DNA from: Desulfuromonas sp. | GTDB lineage: Bacteria; Desulfobacterota; Desulfuromonadia; Desulfuromonadales; Desulfuromonadaceae | Reading direction: 5' to 3' | Assembly (NCBI GenBank): GCA_028685815.1 | Contig: JAQUDG010000017.1 | Coordinates: 1-32,402, forward strand | Length of the DNA: 32,402 bases | In this document: positions 30,575 to 32,402 of the stretch, piece by piece | Layout of the letters: every line of letters begins with the position of its first letter | How positions within the stretch are numbered: the stretch's first letter is position 1 | The notes under the pieces: generated by a model | Databases searched by the model: none | Told to the model about the DNA's origin: nothing | What the model saw: only the letters and a program-made list of their open reading frames with translations | Made by a program: the position numbers and the translations under genes

Positions 30575-32402
30575 ATGAAGCAAAGCCAATTATGGCTGCT
30601 TGCACTGTTGTCGGTGCTGGCGCTTATGGTCACCACTTCCGTAGCTGTAGCCGGCGCAGATAATGCCCGTATCAGCGGTTTTTGGGAAATGGGGATGAGC
30701 GGCATCACCACCGACAAGAATGCAGCACGTGTTAATGAGTACGGTTCAGTCCGAAACGATGACGGTATCGCTTTAGCACCCAAGCTGAACCTTGATCTTC
30801 AAGTAGACAAATTCCTGCTCGAAGTTGAGAGCGAAACCAAAGGCCCCCGCGATCAAATGCATGAACTACGCATCGACGCTGGGCGCATCTTCCGCCTTGA
30901 TAGTGAGCTCAACATCTTAGAACACCGCAAGGACCACGAAACCCTGAGCCAAATGGGCGCAACAGGTCGCAACGATATCGGCGGTTCACAACCGAGCGTA
31001 ACTACCGATAAAATCTATGCGGACCTTATCAAGGCTACCGGTGACCCCAATGTTAGCATTGGTGGCGCTCAGATGAACACCTACGATCCGGCTGCCGCTT
31101 GGGATCAAGAAGTCAGCAACAATTATATTGTTACCCGGCGCGAATGGAAAAACGAAGCAGAACTGGTAATACCGCAACTTTCCAACATCACCTTCAAAGC
31201 AGGTTCTAGAATTGAAACCCGTGAGGGGATGGAGCAGGCGATCGGTCTGTCCAAATGTGACGGATGTCATGTGTCTGCCGCAGGAAAGAAGATTGATGAG
31301 CGTACCGAAGAATTTACCTTTGGAGCCACGGGTAAATTCGGCATCCTGACCGCTGACTACGAGTACATGAATCGTAGCTTCAACGAGGACGCCAACGCCC
31401 CCACCCGCTTTTACGATGTAATGCAGAATGGCAGTGCCGCCCATCAAATGCTATACGGTGGCGACAACTTCGAATTTGGTCGTACCCCAGATTCAGAAAA
31501 AGAAAGCCACATGCTCAAAGCGCGGGTTGATCTACCCCGCGACACCAGCATTTCTGCCAGCTACGTAAAATCAGATATTGAAAGCTCCAAATCATCCACT
31601 CAGGGCGATTACTTCCTGCAAGGAAGCAACAAGCTGAAAAGTGAGTACGAGTCCTTCGCGGCGAAGTTGGCGACTAAGCTCGGCAAATCTGCCACCTTTT
31701 CTCTGCGCGGCAAATATTACGAGATCGATGCTGATAGCAACTCGATCTATTACCCTGCGCGTGAAGCAGCTAACACCGTAAAATTCATTAACAATTTAGG
31801 CGTTACTGACAGCTACAGTTCCTCAGCGGCACGTGAAGTAAGTGAATTTGGGGCAGACATGATGTTCCGTCTGGCGAAATCCACGACCTTGCGCCTTGGG
31901 TATGAATATGAAGAAATTGATCGGGACGATAAAGAGCTTGGGAGAACTGAAACACATACCCTCAAAGGAGCTCTTAAGACTCGTATCAACAAAACCCTCT
32001 CTGCACGTGTCAGCTACAAATACCAGAGCATCGATGATCCCCTGCCTGGTGCCCACGTTGGCATCGCACAGCTCCGAGGCACTCCGGATGGCTTTGGATC
32101 AGGTCTGATGACTCTGCCTACCATTCAGGATACATCGGGCAACACCTTGTACTGGAACGATGTTTACCCCGCACGCGACCTCAGCTCTACCAGCCTGCCG
32201 GAAGATGTGCACGAAGCTAAATTCAGCAGCACCTGGGCTCCCTCTGCCAACATGGCTGCTACGATATATGCACGTCTACGCTATGAGGAGAACGATAGCG
32301 TCAAGTACGAACAGACCACCATCGTACCGGGAGCAACCTTCTGGTATGCACCAACCAGTAAGCTCAACCTCACCATGGCGTACAATTTCAGCAAACAGGA
32401 TA
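30575..32402 (+). CDS. MtrB/PioB-family decaheme-associated outer-membrane beta-barrel protein, incomplete (runs off window)
   Basis: Open from ATG 30575 (RBS AAGGAGG 30560-30566) to the window end; signal MKQSQLWLLALLSVLALMVTTSVAVAGA; alternating beta-strand pattern (e.g. TTLRLGYEYEEIDRDD...HTLKGALKTRINKTLSARVSYKYQS); directly follows the decaheme gene. Contains CDGCH at 31256-31270. Not listed in the supplied ORF track. Confidence 0.88.
   Translation, partial: MKQSQLWLLALLSVLALMVTTSVAVAGADNARISGFWEMGMSGITTDKNAARVNEYGSVRNDDGIALAPKLNLDLQVDKFLLEVESETKGPRDQMHELRIDAGRIFRLDSELNILEHRKDHETLSQMGATGRNDIGGSQPSVTTDKIYADLIKATGDPNVSIGGAQMNTYDPAAAWDQEVSNNYIVTRREWKNEAELVIPQLSNITFKAGSRIETREGMEQAIGLSKCDGCHVSAAGKKIDERTEEFTFGATGKFGILTADYEYMNRSFNEDANAPTRFYDVMQNGSAAHQMLYGGDNFEFGRTPDSEKESHMLKARVDLPRDTSISASYVKSDIESSKSSTQGDYFLQGSNKLKSEYESFAAKLATKLGKSATFSLRGKYYEIDADSNSIYYPAREAANTVKFINNLGVTDSYSSSAAREVSEFGADMMFRLAKSTTLRLGYEYEEIDRDDKELGRTETHTLKGALKTRINKTLSARVSYKYQSIDDPLPGAHVGIAQLRGTPDGFGSGLMTLPTIQDTSGNTLYWNDVYPARDLSSTSLPEDVHEAKFSSTWAPSANMAATIYARLRYEENDSVKYEQTTIVPGATFWYAPTSKLNLTMAYNFSKQD

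Noticed and set aside
1-32402. CRISPR arrays, prophage, transposons, toxin-antitoxin or defence systems
   Set aside because: No regularly spaced repeats, integrase/transposase or phage-like ORFs were seen on reading the window and the ORF track.

Overview
The 32.4-kb window is mostly compact, ordinary chromosome. By gene content and style it resembles a Desulfuromonadales/Geobacter-like deltaproteobacterium, but that is inference. Left to right it holds: a truncated M16 peptidase; a minus-strand heme/cytochrome-biogenesis operon (ccsA/hemX-like, hemA, hemD, hemB, with no hemC); a SIS-domain protein; thioredoxin; a minus-strand housekeeping run (yjgA/darP, dtd, HAD nucleotidase, dapF, RDD protein, rsmE, prmA); a PEP-synthase/PPDK regulatory protein; a plus-strand signalling block (OmpR-type RR, HK, HtrA-like protease, NarX-like HK, divergent RR); mltG and plsY; a secreted protein of unknown function; tRNA-Pro(CGG); a Cache-type chemoreceptor; ileS-lspA; an endonuclease III-like protein; and a LysR regulator divergent from a porin-cytochrome locus. 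That locus encodes a decaheme DmsE/MtrA-type lipoprotein followed by an MtrB/PioB-type outer-membrane barrel that runs off the window. The barrel is missing from the supplied ORF track because it has no stop codon. The observations most worth following are: (1) an in-frame CxxCH heme motif inside the barrel protein; (2) a long RNA hairpin in the leader of the decaheme cytochrome gene; (3) an abrupt AT-rich, PBP1A-like ~90-nt segment at the left edge that breaks the M16 gene and looks like a chimeric junction; (4) two consecutive inverted repeats inside the start of a histidine kinase gene; (5) a heme operon lacking hemC. No CRISPR array or transposon was seen.
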